The position numbers and the translations under genes were made by a program. Source: Candidatus Raymondbacteria bacterium RIFOXYA2_FULL_49_16 (GTDB taxonomy: Bacteria; Fibrobacterota; OXYB2-FULL-49-7; XYB2-FULL-49-35). From it: a DNA stretch of 64,000 bases. The notes below the pieces were generated by a model. That model made no database searches. It was not told the DNA's origin and saw only the letters and a list, made by a program, of their open reading frames with translations. The stretch covers positions 34,854 to 98,853 of the forward strand of contig MFYT01000009.1 in NCBI GenBank assembly GCA_001789205.1, given 5' to 3'. Shown in pieces: positions 14,852 through 23,566 of this stretch (its first letter is position 1; the number at the start of each line of letters is the position of its first letter).

Positions 14852-15418
14852 ATGCGTTTTTTTGAACAGGTTATATTTCTTCCGTTTGCCATTGTTTTAA
14901 TCGGCTGCGCACTTATGGCGGTTTTTTCTATTTTTTATGCCGTCTACGAGATTGTCCAGACGCGCAGGTTCTCATTTTCCCTGTACGAGGACGGCGCTAT
15001 GCTGTTGCGAAAGCATATCCCCATTCCCACGCTCGATGCGGCAGGTCTTGTCATACGCCTTTCGAATACGCAAGGGTTCGCGCACAGGATAATCGCCGAG
15101 GACATGATTTTACTGCGTCAGGACTTCAGATTACGCGCATTTGTCTCCAGCCTTTTGATAAAGGCCTCAATCTCCTACCTGGGACCCACGGGCCTGGTGG
15201 TCATCAGAAACCACCGCGGCCCCTCTATTCTGTTCTGGGCACTGTTCGTGGCCGCGCTCTCGCTCTGCGCTACCTTTGCAGCGGACAATGCGGCAATGGG
15301 TGTCCCTGTTTTCGCCTGCTGTTGCGCGTTTGGATTTCTGGTCAGATATATTCGCCATACTCTGGAAAAACGGGCTGCTGAGGATTTTTTCGAACGGCTG
15401 ATCCGCGTTCTTACATGA
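14852..15418 (+). CDS. Hypothetical membrane protein
   Basis: A 188-residue protein with hydrophobic helices at about 8-32 (IFLPFAIVLIGCALMAVFSIFYAVY) and two closely spaced ones at about 128-160 (ILFWALFVAALSLCATFAA, then GVPVFACCCAFGFLVRYI). The segment between them, about 95 residues, is soluble and basic and resembles a small PH-like or regulatory domain. It begins 10 bp after the end of the propeller protein gene. It converges on the GNAT gene with a 14-bp gap and no visible terminator. The family is not recognised. Confidence 0.6.
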   Translation: MRFFEQVIFLPFAIVLIGCALMAVFSIFYAVYEIVQTRRFSFSLYEDGAMLLRKHIPIPTLDAAGLVIRLSNTQGFAHRIIAEDMILLRQDFRLRAFVSSLLIKASISYLGPTGLVVIRNHRGPSILFWALFVAALSLCATFAADNAAMGVPVFACCCAFGFLVRYIRHTLEKRAAEDFFERLIRVLT

Positions 15419-15432
15419 CCCATTCAGGGCAG

Positions 15433-16617
15433 TTATACGTAGTCAATACTGAAACTCACCCACGGCGCAAAAGTAAATGTTTGTGACAGGGCTTTAAGGT
15501 ATTTTTCGGGCAACCACGTTGTCCGGACCATGTTCTGTCTGACCGCCTGACCAAAATCAAGCCGCCTGCACAACAGACGGGACAGTTGCGCTTCCTTGAG
15601 ATACAGTGTAGCACAATAAGCCGGTTTCTTTGGCTGATTCAGAACACAATCGCGATGGGGTGTGCAGGCGCGCAGTTCCAGATTGCGCAGCAGGGCCGAT
15701 CCGCGGGAGCTTGCCGCAAACAGGTTACCGCAATTAAGCATCCGCGCCATGATATAAGGTTCATCGCGTTCAAAGGCAAAGCCGTATTTAACAAAAAATT
15801 GATAGAACGGGTTTTCAGGGCTTATGAAGACGCCGGGGGCATGTGATTCCTGCGCAGCGTCATACGCGATTGCGTCGAGTACGTGCGCCAGCGCTGTTTC
15901 GGAACGCGCCGCATAGTCGTAAATGTTGTAGCCCTTCGCATGTTTGCATTCAGGGTTCACGATGGCATAGGCTTCAAGCTTTTTTGAAGGCGCATAGATA
16001 AACAACCGCCAGTTGTCGTTTTTATAAACATGCGACGATAGCACGGTTTTAAAATACCCGGGCTGCCTTTTCCAGTAGCCCCCAAAACGCTTGTAGCAGC
16101 GGCCAAAAAGGGCCATGAGTTCAGATTCGCGCTCCAATGCCTGATCAGCATTGCAGATATGGACCTTTCCCTGTCTGCCTTTTGGCTTTTGCAAGGTAAA
16201 AAGTTGTTGAAAAAAGAGATCGCCATGGTGGGTTTTGCGGTAAAACCGATAGCCGTCTGACCGCTCACTGCCGCGATAAACAAAGAGCGCATCAGTCCTG
16301 TCTTGTATAAACTGGGAGGTATTGTCTATCATTTTTGTGCCAATACCAGTACCGCGCGCTTTGTCAGACACACCCACGGCATTTTCGTATACCACGGGAA
16401 TGGTTATGCCAGGGGCAATAACCTGCTGCCGGAATTGGAGCGGGATTGCGCCCCACAATTCATTGTCCTTCCATGCCATTGCTGCTGTACAGCCCATGGC
16501 GTCCCATTTTTCCTCTGAAATATCGCCGAATATGGAGTTCCGGAAAGAGAGGAGCTCCTTCTTCTCAGAAGGTCTTAATTCACGCAGATCAAATTCCGTG
16601 CTGTTCACTGCTGGCAT
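15433..16617 (-). CDS. GNAT-family N-acetyltransferase-like protein
   Basis: A 394-residue protein with an N-terminal GNAT fold: ELRPSEKKELLSFRNSIFG, MAWKDNELWGAIPL, then the acetyl-CoA loop AVGVSDKARGTGIGTKMID near residues 82-100. The second half (from about 165) looks like a second, degenerate acetyltransferase domain, so the protein may be a tandem GNAT of the Eis or FemX-like kind. The start overlaps the end of ispD by 13 bp. The substrate is unknown. It is the last gene of a minus-strand run that begins with the TcmP gene. Confidence 0.7.
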   Translation of the reverse strand: MPAVNSTEFDLRELRPSEKKELLSFRNSIFGDISEEKWDAMGCTAAMAWKDNELWGAIPLQFRQQVIAPGITIPVVYENAVGVSDKARGTGIGTKMIDNTSQFIQDRTDALFVYRGSERSDGYRFYRKTHHGDLFFQQLFTLQKPKGRQGKVHICNADQALERESELMALFGRCYKRFGGYWKRQPGYFKTVLSSHVYKNDNWRLFIYAPSKKLEAYAIVNPECKHAKGYNIYDYAARSETALAHVLDAIAYDAAQESHAPGVFISPENPFYQFFVKYGFAFERDEPYIMARMLNCGNLFAASSRGSALLRNLELRACTPHRDCVLNQPKKPAYCATLYLKEAQLSRLLCRRLDFGQAVRQNMVRTTWLPEKYLKALSQTFTFAPWVSFSIDYV

Positions 16618-17279
16618 AACGTCCTCCCAAACACCAGGTCTTCTTTTGTGGTAATTTTAATATTAGCGTATGCACCCATGACAACATGCATGTTGTATCC
16701 AAGTCTCTCGGCAATGGCGCAGTCGTCGGTCGCTGTCATTTTTTTATCAAGGGCAAAACGCAGCGCGTGTTCAAGCACTTTGTATCTGAACGCCTGGGGG
16801 GTCTGCACCTGCCAAAGCTCATCTCGTGTCAGAGTAGCCTCGATCCTGGTGCCTCGTACCTTCTTTATAGTGTCTTTTGCCGGTACTGCGATGGTTAGAC
16901 CATCATATTTCCTGCATGCATCAATTGACCGCGTTATGATATCTGGCGTGACAAATGGCCGTACGGCATCGTGGGTCAGGACAACCGGGTATTTTTTGGT
17001 AAGGGCCCTAAAACCATTGGACACCGAATGCGTGCGTTCTTTGCCGCCCGCAACAATTGCTGTAATTTTCCGGAATTTCTTTTTTAGCGCGGCTGACAAT
17101 GGCGCCACCCGTTTTTCAGGCACAACAACGACGATTTCCATTATCTGCGGATGTTTGTTGAAAACAGCAAGGCAGCGGTCTAAAATTGAGACGCCGCCAA
17201 TTTTCAGGAACTGCTTCTCGATAGCAGCACCCATGCGCTTGCCTGAGCCGCCAGCGGGTATGATAACTGCCGCTTTCAT
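16605..17279 (-). CDS. ispD: 2-C-methyl-D-erythritol 4-phosphate cytidylyltransferase
   Basis: A 224-residue enzyme of the MEP isoprenoid pathway that joins CTP and methylerythritol phosphate to form CDP-ME. The nucleotide loop PAGGSGKRM (8-16), KQF, the HDAVRPFV motif near residue 105 and WQVQTPQAFRY near 155 are all present, followed by TDD near 183. The length is normal for the family and the gene looks intact. Its ATG overlaps the stop codon of the three-Cys-motif gene (ATGA), so the foreign-looking cassette upstream now drives or couples its translation. Confidence 0.93.
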   Translation of the reverse strand: MKAAVIIPAGGSGKRMGAAIEKQFLKIGGVSILDRCLAVFNKHPQIMEIVVVVPEKRVAPLSAALKKKFRKITAIVAGGKERTHSVSNGFRALTKKYPVVLTHDAVRPFVTPDIITRSIDACRKYDGLTIAVPAKDTIKKVRGTRIEATLTRDELWQVQTPQAFRYKVLEHALRFALDKKMTATDDCAIAERLGYNMHVVMGAYANIKITTKEDLVFGRTLCQQ

Positions 17280-18007
17280 TGCAAATTCTCTTTAAGTGTT
17301 AATTCAGGCATTTGTTTCCACGTACGGCCATCAAGAATGCTGCCGGTCTTTTTCTTGCGTGTCCCGCCCCATTGCTTAAAAAAGAATGGTTTTCCCTGGA
17401 TAATGCATGCGTCACGAATTGTGCGGACCCAATCAGGGTCAACAGGACGGGCGCCTGGCCCGGATTCTCCTCCTGCAATGACCCAATCAATATTATCCAG
17501 AATCAGCTTTGGAAAATCACTCAGAAGCGGCTCCATCGAAAGAAACTTGATAACAGCATCTGTCTTCCGAAGGTGGTCTATGCGTTGCACGAACTGGTTT
17601 GACTCAACAGTGACACCCATCCAGATATGTGGCTTCCAATTAAGCTTAGAATTCAATTCAAGCAGCCTTTCAGAGCGTTTGGTGAGCACTTGAAACCTGT
17701 GCCACGAGGCCTTGGCCATAATATCAAAGACCCTGAATATGAATTCATCAGAAACTGCTTTATGAAACAAGTCGCTCATGGAATTAACAAAGATGGTTTG
17801 TGGCTTTTTCCACGAAAGGGGAAGGTGAAGGGCGCCACTGTGTGTTTGGACTTTAAAACCATGCCGGTAATTTGGCTGGCCCATGGCTTTTAACCGAAGC
17901 GCCATTCTTTCGGCATAGCAGTTCTTACAACCGGAACTGATTTTTGTACATCCCGTAACAGGGTTCCAAGTGCTTTCAGTCCATTCAATGGTTGAATTCT
18001 TTGCCAT
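17276..18007 (-). CDS. Three-Cys-motif protein, phage Gp37/Gp68 (DUF5131) family
   Basis: A 243-residue protein of the PF07505 family, named after mycobacteriophage Gp37/Gp68. It opens with STIEWTESTWNPVTGC and carries Cys20, Cys27 and Cys30 in a C-x6-C-x2-C pattern, a probable iron-sulfur site that resembles but does not match the CxxxCxxC of radical SAM enzymes. Later signatures are IFVNSMSDLFH near residue 72, RFQVLTKR, HIWMGVTVES, FLSMEPLL, VIAGGESGPGARPV and FFFKQWGG. It sits 14 bp after the TcmP gene, the known partner arrangement. The activity is unknown; roles in DNA or RNA modification or defence have been suggested for such pairs only by context. Confidence 0.9.
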   Translation of the reverse strand: MAKNSTIEWTESTWNPVTGCTKISSGCKNCYAERMALRLKAMGQPNYRHGFKVQTHSGALHLPLSWKKPQTIFVNSMSDLFHKAVSDEFIFRVFDIMAKASWHRFQVLTKRSERLLELNSKLNWKPHIWMGVTVESNQFVQRIDHLRKTDAVIKFLSMEPLLSDFPKLILDNIDWVIAGGESGPGARPVDPDWVRTIRDACIIQGKPFFFKQWGGTRKKKTGSILDGRTWKQMPELTLKENLQ

Positions 18008-18021
18008 TTTATCTCTCCATC

Positions 18022-18858
18022 TTAAATCAGGTCAAGATTTGTTTGGGGATTGCTATATTTCTTGGCCTCTTTAAAGAAGTCATGCCCTCTTTTATGTTTG
18101 CTAAAGAATGAAAGATGATAAAGAGGGGCTTTTTTCTGCGTGTTTCTCACAAGAATCGAGGCGTCATCTGTATTTACCTCTTGATATTTCAGCGATTGCA
18201 TTTGTTTTGCAAAAGCTGAATGAATAAAATCTGCAAAATGAGCGCCTTGTTCCTTCTCTTTGATCCAGTCCAGTCGCCAATTAGGATTGCCCAGAAACCT
18301 GTCAACACAAGTATTCTCAGTCTTTTCATAGTTTTGAGGGTTTCTATGTGCATCCATGTATGTTGGAATAAGAATTAAAAAATCCATAAATTTTGCGGAA
18401 AGTTTTCGTATCGTATCAAAAGTGAGATTGTCCATTTTATATGGATCAATAAAACAAAAACTCAAGACTTTAAAATTAGGCCCGTGTTTAGGAATTTCTT
18501 TTAATATTTTATCTGTGCTTAAATTTACATCTCCTTCAACAAAAGAAACGATTGCCTCAATCTTAGCATTTTCAATACGTTTTTTCAGGGCGTACAACGC
18601 CTCTGGTTTAATATCACAGAAAATATACTTATCAAACATATCGGGTATCTTTAAAGCTAACAGTGCTGAGGACTCAACAATATTGCCTGTTTCTTTAAAT
18701 CTTGAACGTCCTGGACCCGAAAATAAATTGATATAAACCCTGCACCATTTATTTTTCATGCCTGTGGAAAATATTGAGGCATAGTTTTGGACAAGTGCAT
18801 ATTTGTCTTCGTTCCAATTTCCCATTTCTAACGTAAACAGGCCATCATCTTTCATCAA
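18022..18858 (-). CDS. tcmP: Three-Cys-motif partner protein TcmP
   Basis: A 278-residue protein matching TIGR04474, the family defined by its position next to three-Cys-motif (PF07505) proteins. Features are YALVQNYASIF near residue 20, INLFSGPGRSRF near 43-54, a central FCDIKPEALYALKKRI and VEGDVN stretch that looks like a methyltransferase-type Rossmann fold, and SFCFIDPYKMDNL near residue 140. The gene is clearly more AT-rich than its neighbours, a sign of recent transfer. It is the first gene of the minus-strand run tcmP, three-Cys gene, ispD, GNAT. Confidence 0.88.
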   Translation of the reverse strand: MMKDDGLFTLEMGNWNEDKYALVQNYASIFSTGMKNKWCRVYINLFSGPGRSRFKETGNIVESSALLALKIPDMFDKYIFCDIKPEALYALKKRIENAKIEAIVSFVEGDVNLSTDKILKEIPKHGPNFKVLSFCFIDPYKMDNLTFDTIRKLSAKFMDFLILIPTYMDAHRNPQNYEKTENTCVDRFLGNPNWRLDWIKEKEQGAHFADFIHSAFAKQMQSLKYQEVNTDDASILVRNTQKKAPLYHLSFFSKHKRGHDFFKEAKKYSNPQTNLDLI

Positions 18859-19178
18859 TGCAGTCCTTATCGATTATGACACCTTTGTGGGTGCAGTTAT
18901 TAATTATTAGCCGTTTTTTTGGCGCATATAATTGTAATAAAATCATTGTGTTATGGTTTTATACGCCAATATAGGCCTCTTTTTATGACCATTTTAGTAG
19001 TTATTTCCAGCCTTTTTGGTCAATAACAATGTAGTTCCTTCGCTCACATTTTTCTTCCTTTTTGGTTTCTTTTCCCTTACCAAAAACCCGCCGTGTATTT
19101 CTCTTACACCTCGAACAGATGTTTTATCCGCTCCGGGGCACAACAAAGATTTACTCGCAGGTTTATTCCAGGCTGAAT
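18859..19178. other. Intergenic region between tcmP and argG
   Basis: About 320 bp with no supportable gene. It is AT-rich near the tcmP start, where its promoter should be. An imperfect inverted repeat (TTTTTGGT at 19059-19066 and ACCAAAAA at 19079-19086) lies downstream of argG and could be a weak terminator or attenuated stem. The change in base composition around 18860-19050 marks one probable border of the tcmP cassette. Confidence 0.45.
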
Positions 19179-20387
19179 TTATTTCTTTTTCGCCAGCCGC
19201 GCCTTTGTGGCAATGGGCAGGCCAAAAAGCTTGATGAATCCAATCGCATCCATCTGATTGTAGAACGCCTTGTTGTCCGTAAACGACGCCATCTTGGTAA
19301 GATACAACGAATTCGGCGATGTAACCCCGGCCGATCTGATATTGCCCTTATAAAGTTTGAGCCGTACGGTTCCAGTGACAGGCTGCTGCGTGGCATTGAC
19401 AAAAGCGTCAATTGCCTCGCGCAGAGGCGTAAACCACTGGCCATAGTACACAAGTTCAGCGTATTTTTTGGAGACAATCTCTTTATAATGATACGTGTCC
19501 CTGTCGAGTACCAGGTGTTCAAGGTCGTCGTGAGCATAGTACAGGATTGCCCCGCCGGGCGTTTCATACACACCCCGCGACTTCATGCCCACCAGCCGGT
19601 TTTCGACAAGGTCAACGTGACCAACACCGTGCTTGGCGCCGATCTTGTTAAGCAACTGCAACAGGGCCACCGGATCAAGCTTCTTTCCATTGACCGAAAC
19701 CGGAACGCCTTTTACAAAACCAATGGTGACATGTTCGGCCTTTGATGGCGCCTTTTCAATGGGGTTTGATATGGTGAAAACCCTGTCGAGCGGTTCCTGC
19801 GCTGGGTCTTCCAATTCATCGCCTTCGTGTGAAAGGTGCCAGAGGTTGCCGTCCTCGCTGTATATCTTCTTCTTGGTGGCGGTAATAGGAATGCCCCGGG
19901 CGTTTGCATAATCAATGGCGTCTTCCCGCGACCGAATCTTCCATTTTTCATCTTTCCACGGCGCCACAATCTTAATAGAAGGATCGAAATGAAAATACGT
20001 GAGCTCAAACCGCACCTGGTCATTGCCCTTGCCTGTTGCGCCATGGGCCACGGCCCGCGCTCCCTCTTTTTTGGCCACATGCATCTGGTATTTGGCAATA
20101 ATGGGCCGCGCAAACGAAGTGCCCAGAAGATACCGGTTCTCGTACACTGCGCCCGCTTTGAGCGTTGGCCATACAAAATCAGTGAGAAACTCCTTGCGCA
20201 GGTCAAAGCCGTAGAATTTAGATGCGCCTGATTTTATCGCCTTTTTCTCAAGCTTCTTCATGTCATCGCCCTGGCCCAAATCAGCCGCGAACGCAATAAC
20301 ATCGTACCCATAGGTCTCCTTGAGCCACGGAATAATGACCGAGGTATCAAGACCGCCGCTATACGCCAATACTACTTTTTCAGCCAT
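19179..20387 (-). CDS. argG: Argininosuccinate synthase
   Basis: A 402-residue enzyme that joins citrulline and aspartate using ATP in arginine synthesis. The ATP pyrophosphatase loop [11 protein letters not shown] (8-18) is intact, as are AADLGQGDD, the [14 protein letters not shown] motif near residue 112 and the SPNSLYL phrase near the end. ATG 20387 is chosen because AAGGAGT lies eight bases upstream. It is separated from argC-argB-argD by two unrelated genes. The C-terminus is basic ([10 protein letters not shown]). Confidence 0.95.
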   Translation of the reverse strand: MAEKVVLAYSGGLDTSVIIPWLKETYGYDVIAFAADLGQGDDMKKLEKKAIKSGASKFYGFDLRKEFLTDFVWPTLKAGAVYENRYLLGTSFARPIIAKYQMHVAKKEGARAVAHGATGKGNDQVRFELTYFHFDPSIKIVAPWKDEKWKIRSREDAIDYANARGIPITATKKKIYSEDGNLWHLSHEGDELEDPAQEPLDRVFTISNPIEKAPSKAEHVTIGFVKGVPVSVNGKKLDPVALLQLLNKIGAKHGVGHVDLVENRLVGMKSRGVYETPGGAILYYAHDDLEHLVLDRDTYHYKEIVSKKYAELVYYGQWFTPLREAIDAFVNATQQPVTGTVRLKLYKGNIRSAGVTSPNSLYLTKMASFTDNKAFYNQMDAIGFIKLFGLPIATKARLAKKK

Positions 20388-20474
20388 AAATGATACTCCT
20401 TGAAAAATGTGGGGCAAAGTATTATGGAGAGAAAAAATACTTTCTGTCAGCCAAAAGGGGCAATAACGGGTCTG

Positions 20475-20858
20475 CTATCGCTTCAAAATCTGGAGAAACC
20501 TGAGCGCGCCAATCACCGCAGTAAAAAGAACGGCAAGAGAGGTGATTCTACCAAAAGCCCGGTGGACCTGCCGCAACCCCTCATTCCCCTTAACCAGCAA
20601 CATGCCGAGTACCGGGGTAATAATGAGCAGGCAAAGCGAAACCGCGCCGGCGATTCCGTGCGGAGACGTCAGGTGAGGATAGCCTTTTAAATATTTTAAC
20701 ACAAAGATGGAACAGAAGGCGGCAAGAGCCAGCACAACACCCAGCAGCGCAAGTTTCCTGTGGCGCGGAAACCAGCCGTCTTTTTTTCTGCGTCCCGTAA
20801 CCGAGGCCGTGATGATGCATATCGCGGCAAAGGTCATGAACCCAACATGCAACAGCAT
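20475..20858 (-). CDS. Cytochrome b561-like four-helix membrane protein
   Basis: About 127 residues from ATG 20858, the likely start; a longer form from 20933 would overlap the upstream nucleotidyltransferase gene. Four hydrophobic helices each have a nearby His: LLHVGF, PRHRKLAL, SPHGIAG and QVHRAFGR. This spacing fits a b561- or DUF4079-like heme-binding membrane protein that passes electrons across the membrane. The heme assignment is inferred from the His pattern only. It lies between the nucleotidyltransferase gene and argG on the same strand. Confidence 0.6.
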   Translation of the reverse strand: MLLHVGFMTFAAICIITASVTGRRKKDGWFPRHRKLALLGVVLALAAFCSIFVLKYLKGYPHLTSPHGIAGAVSLCLLIITPVLGMLLVKGNEGLRQVHRAFGRITSLAVLFTAVIGALRFLQILKR

Positions 20859-20884
20859 GAGCGTATCCAAAGTGATCCTTTTTT

Positions 20885-21415
20885 CTATGGTTTTTGCACT
20901 TGCTTCTTCAGCTCTTCTGGTAATTGCTCCCACAGGTGCGAATGCGCTTCCACAAGGCGGGCTATGTCTCCCAGGTCTTTGATCCTTTTACTCTGTCTTC
21001 GTTCCTGGTCTTTCCATGCCTCTATTTTGCCGCAAAGCGTGTCTTCAAGCGAGGCAACGCGCAGAAGAATGCCATGGACATCAGCAGGAACCGCACGGGA
21101 AGGAAAGTCCCGGTAGAATTCTTCCGTACTTAATTGAATGCTTACTTTGGATGTACCCTTGAAATTGATGGACCATTCAAACCGTTCGGATTTAAAACCA
21201 AGTTTCTCTATGAGCGAAGTCGCACGTTCAATATCCGCCGCAGCCACAACCATATCTAGATCCTGGGTAACCATGGGTTCTTTTGCCCAGTGGTTTACCG
21301 CAATGCCGCCTATTATACACCATTCGATATCTGCCTTTTCCAAACCATCAACCAGGCGCATGACATCGTCTACGCCACCCGATGTTTGCCAGTTAAAGAA
21401 TTGCTTTCCTGTCAT
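20885..21415 (-). CDS. Nucleotidyltransferase-fold protein (MNT/AbiEii-like)
   Basis: A 176-residue soluble protein. The sequence EWCIIGGIAVNHWAKEPMVTQDLDMVV (about 31-57) has the GG...DLD arrangement of Pol-beta-type nucleotidyltransferases, with the two Asp residues for metal binding. A later segment (LRVASLEDTLCGKIEAWKDQERRQSKRIKDLGDIARLV) matches the helical C-terminal part typical of AbiEii-like and standalone MNT proteins. Many relatives are toxins or modify antitoxins or tRNA; no partner gene is evident here. It precedes the b561-like gene. Confidence 0.7.
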   Translation of the reverse strand: MTGKQFFNWQTSGGVDDVMRLVDGLEKADIEWCIIGGIAVNHWAKEPMVTQDLDMVVAAADIERATSLIEKLGFKSERFEWSINFKGTSKVSIQLSTEEFYRDFPSRAVPADVHGILLRVASLEDTLCGKIEAWKDQERRQSKRIKDLGDIARLVEAHSHLWEQLPEELKKQVQKP

Positions 21416-21464
21416 ATATATCCTATTGCATAAAATAGATTTATGTCAAAAACAAGGCAATGAA

Positions 21465-21494
21465 AAAGGCCGCGGGCAAACGCCTGCGGCCTTT
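21465..21494 (-). terminator. Terminator of argC-argB-argD
   Basis: A strong stem (AAAGGCCGC-G-GGC with its complement, 12 bp with one mismatch, loop AAAC) lies just after the argD stop. Read on the minus strand the stem is followed by TTTTTCATT. It separates the arginine genes from the nucleotidyltransferase gene. Confidence 0.8.
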
Positions 21495-21518
21495 AAGAAA
21501 TTGATTTATTTTGCTTGT

Positions 21519-22709
21519 TCAGCCTGCTTGTGCCACTGTCTTTGCGACGATCTTGACCGCCTGCCGGATTTCAGCCTCGGTGACATTGAGCGGCGGCAAA
21601 AACCTGATGCATTGCGTACCAGCCTTTGCCGTAAGCAGTCCGTTTTTCCGCAAAGCGTTGATAACATCGCCTGCCTTGTCCTTCATCTCAATTGCTACCC
21701 ACAACCCTTTGCCCCTGACAGCGACGATAGCGTCTGATTTGACGCTGGATAAAAGTTTTATCAAGAGATCGCCTTTTGCGCGAATTGTTGATAAAAACTT
21801 TTTATTCGCTACTTTGTTCAAGATCACCTGTGTGACCGCAAGCGCCACCGGGTTGCCGCCAAACGTGGTGCCATGGTCGCCAGGCTTAATCTGGTCCGCG
21901 ATCTTCTCTGACATGAGCACAGCGCCAAGAGGCAGGCCAAGACCAATGGGTTTGGCAAGCGTTATGATCTCGGGTTTTACTCCATAAGCCTGGTGCATCA
22001 TGAACAAACCGGTCCGGCCAAGACCGCACTGCACTTCATCGGCAATAAGCAACGCCTTATGCTTTTTGCACAAAGCGGCAATCTTCTGCACAAAGGGCTT
22101 TGCCGCGGTATAGCCGCCGCCTTCGCCCTGCAGAAATTCGAGCATGACCGCGCAGGTGCGTGAACTCATGGCCTTTTCAAGGCCTTTGACATCATTGAAA
22201 TCCACGTACTTAAACCCTGCAAGCATGGGCCCAAAGTCTTCCTGGTATTTTGCCTGGGGCGTTGCTGAAAGCGCACCATAGGTCCGTCCATGAAAGGCGT
22301 TGTTGAAGGTAATGATCTCGTACTTCTGTTTGGAATACTTTCTGATGCAATACCGCCGCGCAAATTTGATTGCAGCCTCGTTTGCCTCGGTGCCGCTGTT
22401 GCAGAAAAAGGCCCGGTCAGCGCAGGTATTTTCAACCAGCACTTTTGCGGCTGCTGCATCGAGTCCATTGTGATACAGGTTGGACACATGCATGTATTTC
22501 TTCGCCTGATCATTCATGGCTCTTAGCACTTCCGGATTCTGGTGGCCAAGCGCGTTTACCGCAATGCCCGTGACAAAGTCCAGGTACTTTTTACCGTTGA
22601 TGTCCCAAAGCCAGGCACCGTTGCCTTTGACTGGGATGAAATCATCGGGCCGCGCGTAGTTGCCCAGCAGGTATTTCTTTTCCGTATTCAATAGTGATTG
22701 TGCGTTCAT
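21519..22709 (-). CDS. argD: Acetylornithine aminotransferase
   Basis: A 396-residue fold-type I PLP aminotransferase that makes N-acetylornithine from the semialdehyde. Family marks are GNYARPDDFIPVKGNGAW, DFVTGIAVNALGH, FFCNSGTEANEAAIKFAR near residue 100, ADEVQCGLGRTG, and the PLP lysine in ITLAKPIGLGLPLGA. The start overlaps the argB stop (ATGA). It is the last gene before the terminator at 21465-21494. Confidence 0.94.
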   Translation of the reverse strand: MNAQSLLNTEKKYLLGNYARPDDFIPVKGNGAWLWDINGKKYLDFVTGIAVNALGHQNPEVLRAMNDQAKKYMHVSNLYHNGLDAAAAKVLVENTCADRAFFCNSGTEANEAAIKFARRYCIRKYSKQKYEIITFNNAFHGRTYGALSATPQAKYQEDFGPMLAGFKYVDFNDVKGLEKAMSSRTCAVMLEFLQGEGGGYTAAKPFVQKIAALCKKHKALLIADEVQCGLGRTGLFMMHQAYGVKPEIITLAKPIGLGLPLGAVLMSEKIADQIKPGDHGTTFGGNPVALAVTQVILNKVANKKFLSTIRAKGDLLIKLLSSVKSDAIVAVRGKGLWVAIEMKDKAGDVINALRKNGLLTAKAGTQCIRFLPPLNVTEAEIRQAVKIVAKTVAQAG

Positions 22710-23566
22710 TTCGTTAACTCCGTTCCTATGCCGCTGTCCGTAAAAATCTCAAGGAGCAGCGAGTGTGGTATGGTGCCGTTGATAATATGGGTCTTTTTGA
22801 CCCCTTTATTGATGGCTTTGACCATCGAAAGCGACTTTGGTATCATGCCGCCTGTGATGACTTTACGGCGGATAAGGCCGCGCACATCGTTGACCGTGAG
22901 CGTGGGAATCAGGTTCTTTCCGTCGTTGATCCCGTCCACGTCGGTCACAAAGATGAGCTTTTCGGCCTTGAGCCTCCCCGCGATCTCGCACGCCGCAATA
23001 TCAGCGTTTATATTGTACACAAAACCGTCTGGTCCAAGGGCCAGCGGCGCCATGACCGGTATTTTTTCAACATTCAGGAGCCGGTAGATGGGATGGGTGT
23101 GTATCTGGGTTATTTTTCCCACATACCCGATATCGACCTTCTTATTGTTGACCTTCTCATACTCTTTGACGCACTGCAGCACGCCATTGTCAGCCGCGGA
23201 AAACCCGACCGCTCTGCCGCCTAGTGCGTTGATCTTGGCGACCAGGCCCTTGTTGATCTCTCCCACAAGCACCTTTTCCACAATTTTGATGGTCGCCTTG
23301 TCCGTGACACGCAGGCCATTGACAAAAACCGGCTCAATGCCCTTTTTTTTGAGGGCCGCTGAAATGGCCTTGCCGCCGCCGTGCACAATAATGACCCTGA
23401 TACCCGCCTGTTCGAGGAAAACCGCGTCCCTGAGGATAGCGGCAATGGTCGTGTCGTCCTCCATGGTGCTGCCGCCAAACTTGATGACAAAGGTCTTGTT
23501 CCGGTATTTCTGAAAATAGGGCAGCGCCTCAATGAGAATGGAGGCTTTTTTAATAAGGTGCTTCAT
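22706..23566 (-). CDS. argB: Acetylglutamate kinase
   Basis: A 286-residue amino acid kinase that phosphorylates N-acetylglutamate. The ATP/substrate motifs KFGGSTMED near residue 29, VIIVHGGGKAIS, NGLRVTD and FVTDVDGINDGKN are present, and the SMVKAINKGVKKTHIING end is typical. The N-terminal extension of about 20 residues (KKASILIEALPYFQKYRNKT) is the helix linked with arginine feedback in sensitive enzymes. It overlaps argC by 4 bp and argD by 4 bp. Confidence 0.95.
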   Translation of the reverse strand: MKHLIKKASILIEALPYFQKYRNKTFVIKFGGSTMEDDTTIAAILRDAVFLEQAGIRVIIVHGGGKAISAALKKKGIEPVFVNGLRVTDKATIKIVEKVLVGEINKGLVAKINALGGRAVGFSAADNGVLQCVKEYEKVNNKKVDIGYVGKITQIHTHPIYRLLNVEKIPVMAPLALGPDGFVYNINADIAACEIAGRLKAEKLIFVTDVDGINDGKNLIPTLTVNDVRGLIRRKVITGGMIPKSLSMVKAINKGVKKTHIINGTIPHSLLLEIFTDSGIGTELTK

